Assembly (NCBI GenBank): GCA_904420265.1
Contig: CAJFUU010000224.1
Location: 1 to 6,021, forward strand
Origin: an uncultured Clostridia bacterium
Lineage (GTDB): Bacteria; Bacillota; Clostridia; Christensenellales; Aristaeellaceae
DNA length: 6,021 nucleotides
Direction: 5' to 3'
In this document: positions 5,384 to 6,021 of the stretch, one piece after another
Position numbering within the stretch: position 1 is the first letter of the stretch
Layout of the letters: each line of letters starts with the position of its first letter
Notes under the pieces: model-generated
What the model saw: only the letters and a program-made list of their open reading frames with translations
Told to the model about the DNA's origin: nothing
Database searches by the model: none
Translations under genes and position numbers: made by a program

Positions 5384-5580
5384 GACGCATCCAGCCTATA
5401 AAAACCTTTCGAAAGGGAAAACCGCGCAAGGTTCTATGGCCGCAACTGCACAAATGCAGTAAAAAATCTGTCATTATCGGGGATATGCCCTGAAAGCGGC
5501 GCTTTCTATGGCAAAAAGATCGGCAATTAGGGACGGAAGACCTCTCGCCAGGCAACGCTTCTTGCAAAAACAGTTTTGCT

Positions 5581-5607
5581 TTTCGACAGCCTGAGCGCGC
5601 CTATGCA
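5581..5607 (+). repeat. Dispersed ~27-nt repeat, copy c
   Basis: TTTCGACAG-C-CTGA followed by GCGCGCCTATGCA. It aligns to copy b over its whole length with one single-base gap and two substitutions. It forms the 5' half of the terminator-like hairpin that ends at 5624. Confidence 0.65.
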
Positions 5608-5624
5608 AGCGCGCAGGCGTTTTT
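5589..5624 (+). terminator. Terminator-like hairpin with no gene upstream
   Basis: GCCTG (5589-5593) pairs with CAGGC (5614-5618) and CGCGC (5596-5600) with GCGCG (5609-5613), with an AG bulge and an 8-nt loop. TTTTT follows at 5620-5624. By form this is the best plus-strand terminator downstream of rsmA, but it lies about 610 nt past the rsmA stop. It could end a long rsmA transcript or an unannotated RNA, or simply be a repeat copy. Confidence 0.45.
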
Positions 5625-5978
5625 GCGCAGCGTTTCGCGCCGGACGGTTTGCCGGCGGCCGGCGTGGCGCTTCATCCGCTTCGGGCGCAGAAATTCTTGT
5701 AAATCCTGCCAATTCGACCCATGCAGACATACCTCCAAAGTCAATTTCGAAAAGGGAATCGCAATTTCAAGCGGTTTTTCGCCGGTTTTCGCGGGAAATT
5801 CGCGCTTGGCGGCGCAGGGCAAGAACGCGCCAAGACGATGAAAAATCCATCAAAAACACATCGGAGAATTTTCAGACGGATTCTCAAGGCGTGTTTGCGC
5901 GGCCGCGCAGCGCTTTCCCTTAGCGGCGTTCGGGACTCATTGGAAGATTTTTGGCCGCGGCAATGTTCGCTACCAAAG

Positions 5979-6019
5979 CAACCGTATGCGGCGGTTTAGA
6001 AAACGGCAACCGCATGCGG
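5979..6019. repeat. Direct repeat CAACCGYATGCGG, two copies at the window end
   Basis: CAACCGTATGCGG (5979-5991) and CAACCGCATGCGG (6007-6019) differ by one base and start 28 nt apart. The second contains the perfect palindrome CCGCATGCGG. The window ends two bases later, so further copies cannot be excluded. Confidence 0.6.
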
Positions 6020-6021
6020 AA

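Larger units (their letters stand above)
4977..6021. other. About 1 kb without a recognisable gene, hairpin- and repeat-rich
   Basis: No frame here on either strand has a good ribosome binding site together with a recognisable or protein-like product. Base composition is visibly less GC-rich than the genes. Short inverted repeats are frequent: GTTTCGC/GCGAAAC (5095-5113), the palindrome CCTTTCGAAAGG (5405-5416), ACTGCA/TGCAGT followed by six A's (5445-5466), GAAAGC/GCTTTC (5492-5506), a terminator-like hairpin with T-run (5589-5624), and GCCGG/CCGGC (5651-5663). TTCTATGGC occurs twice (5432-5440, 5504-5512). No tRNA, tmRNA, RNase P or rRNA signature was recognised. It may be a decayed region, a mobile remnant or host to an unknown RNA. 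Confidence 0.6.

Noticed and set aside
5360..5402. TTGACA (5360-5365) with TATAAA (5397-5402) as a promoter
   Set aside because: The spacing is 31 nt, far from 17, and the TTGACA belongs to the dispersed repeat.
4734..5567. 277-codon minus-strand open frame overlapping the rsmA 3' end
   Set aside because: A large part is antisense to conserved rsmA codons, the rest crosses hairpins, and no ribosome binding site or family resemblance was seen.
5721..5999. 92-codon plus-strand frame near the window end
   Set aside because: No good Shine-Dalgarno before the ATG, a biased Lys/Arg/Phe composition, and no recognisable domain. Not strong enough to call.

Overview
The window looks like a chromosomal segment from a GC-rich member of the Bacillota, probably a clostridial anaerobe. 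This is inferred from strong GGAGG-type ribosome binding sites on every gene, a sigma-A-type promoter, tandem M42 aminopeptidase genes, and Gram-positive-like Upp and RsmA sequences. No rRNA or other marker is present to name a genus. All six recognisable genes are on the plus strand.

Layout. Positions 1-1643 hold two tandem M42 metallo-aminopeptidase genes, the first cut by the window edge, 2 nt apart and ending in a GC-rich hairpin. Positions 1644-1964 are intergenic. They carry that hairpin, a clear promoter (TTGTCA-17-TATAAT) and a leader in which a second strong hairpin plus five T's lies upstream of upp. This is a possible attenuator. Positions 1965-3012 hold upp (uracil phosphoribosyltransferase, pyrimidine salvage) and a small two-helix membrane protein of unknown function. 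Positions 3013-3570 are non-coding and contain about four tandem copies of a 72-78 bp unit. Each copy can fold on a conserved CTGCATTTG/CAAATGCAG-type stem, and the array is bracketed by two similar GCCGGC hairpins. Positions 3571-4976 hold a RimJ/RimL-type GNAT acetyltransferase whose stop codon overlaps the start of rsmA (16S rRNA dimethyladenosine transferase) as ATGA. Positions 4977-6021 contain no gene that can be supported. They are visibly less GC-rich and full of short hairpins and dispersed repeats.

Functionally the genes are housekeeping: peptide breakdown, uracil salvage and ribosome maturation. No defence, mobile or biosynthetic system is evident. The most unusual material is non-coding: the tandem hairpin array, the upp leader hairpin, and a roughly 27-nt repeat family found just after rsmA and twice more in the last kilobase.
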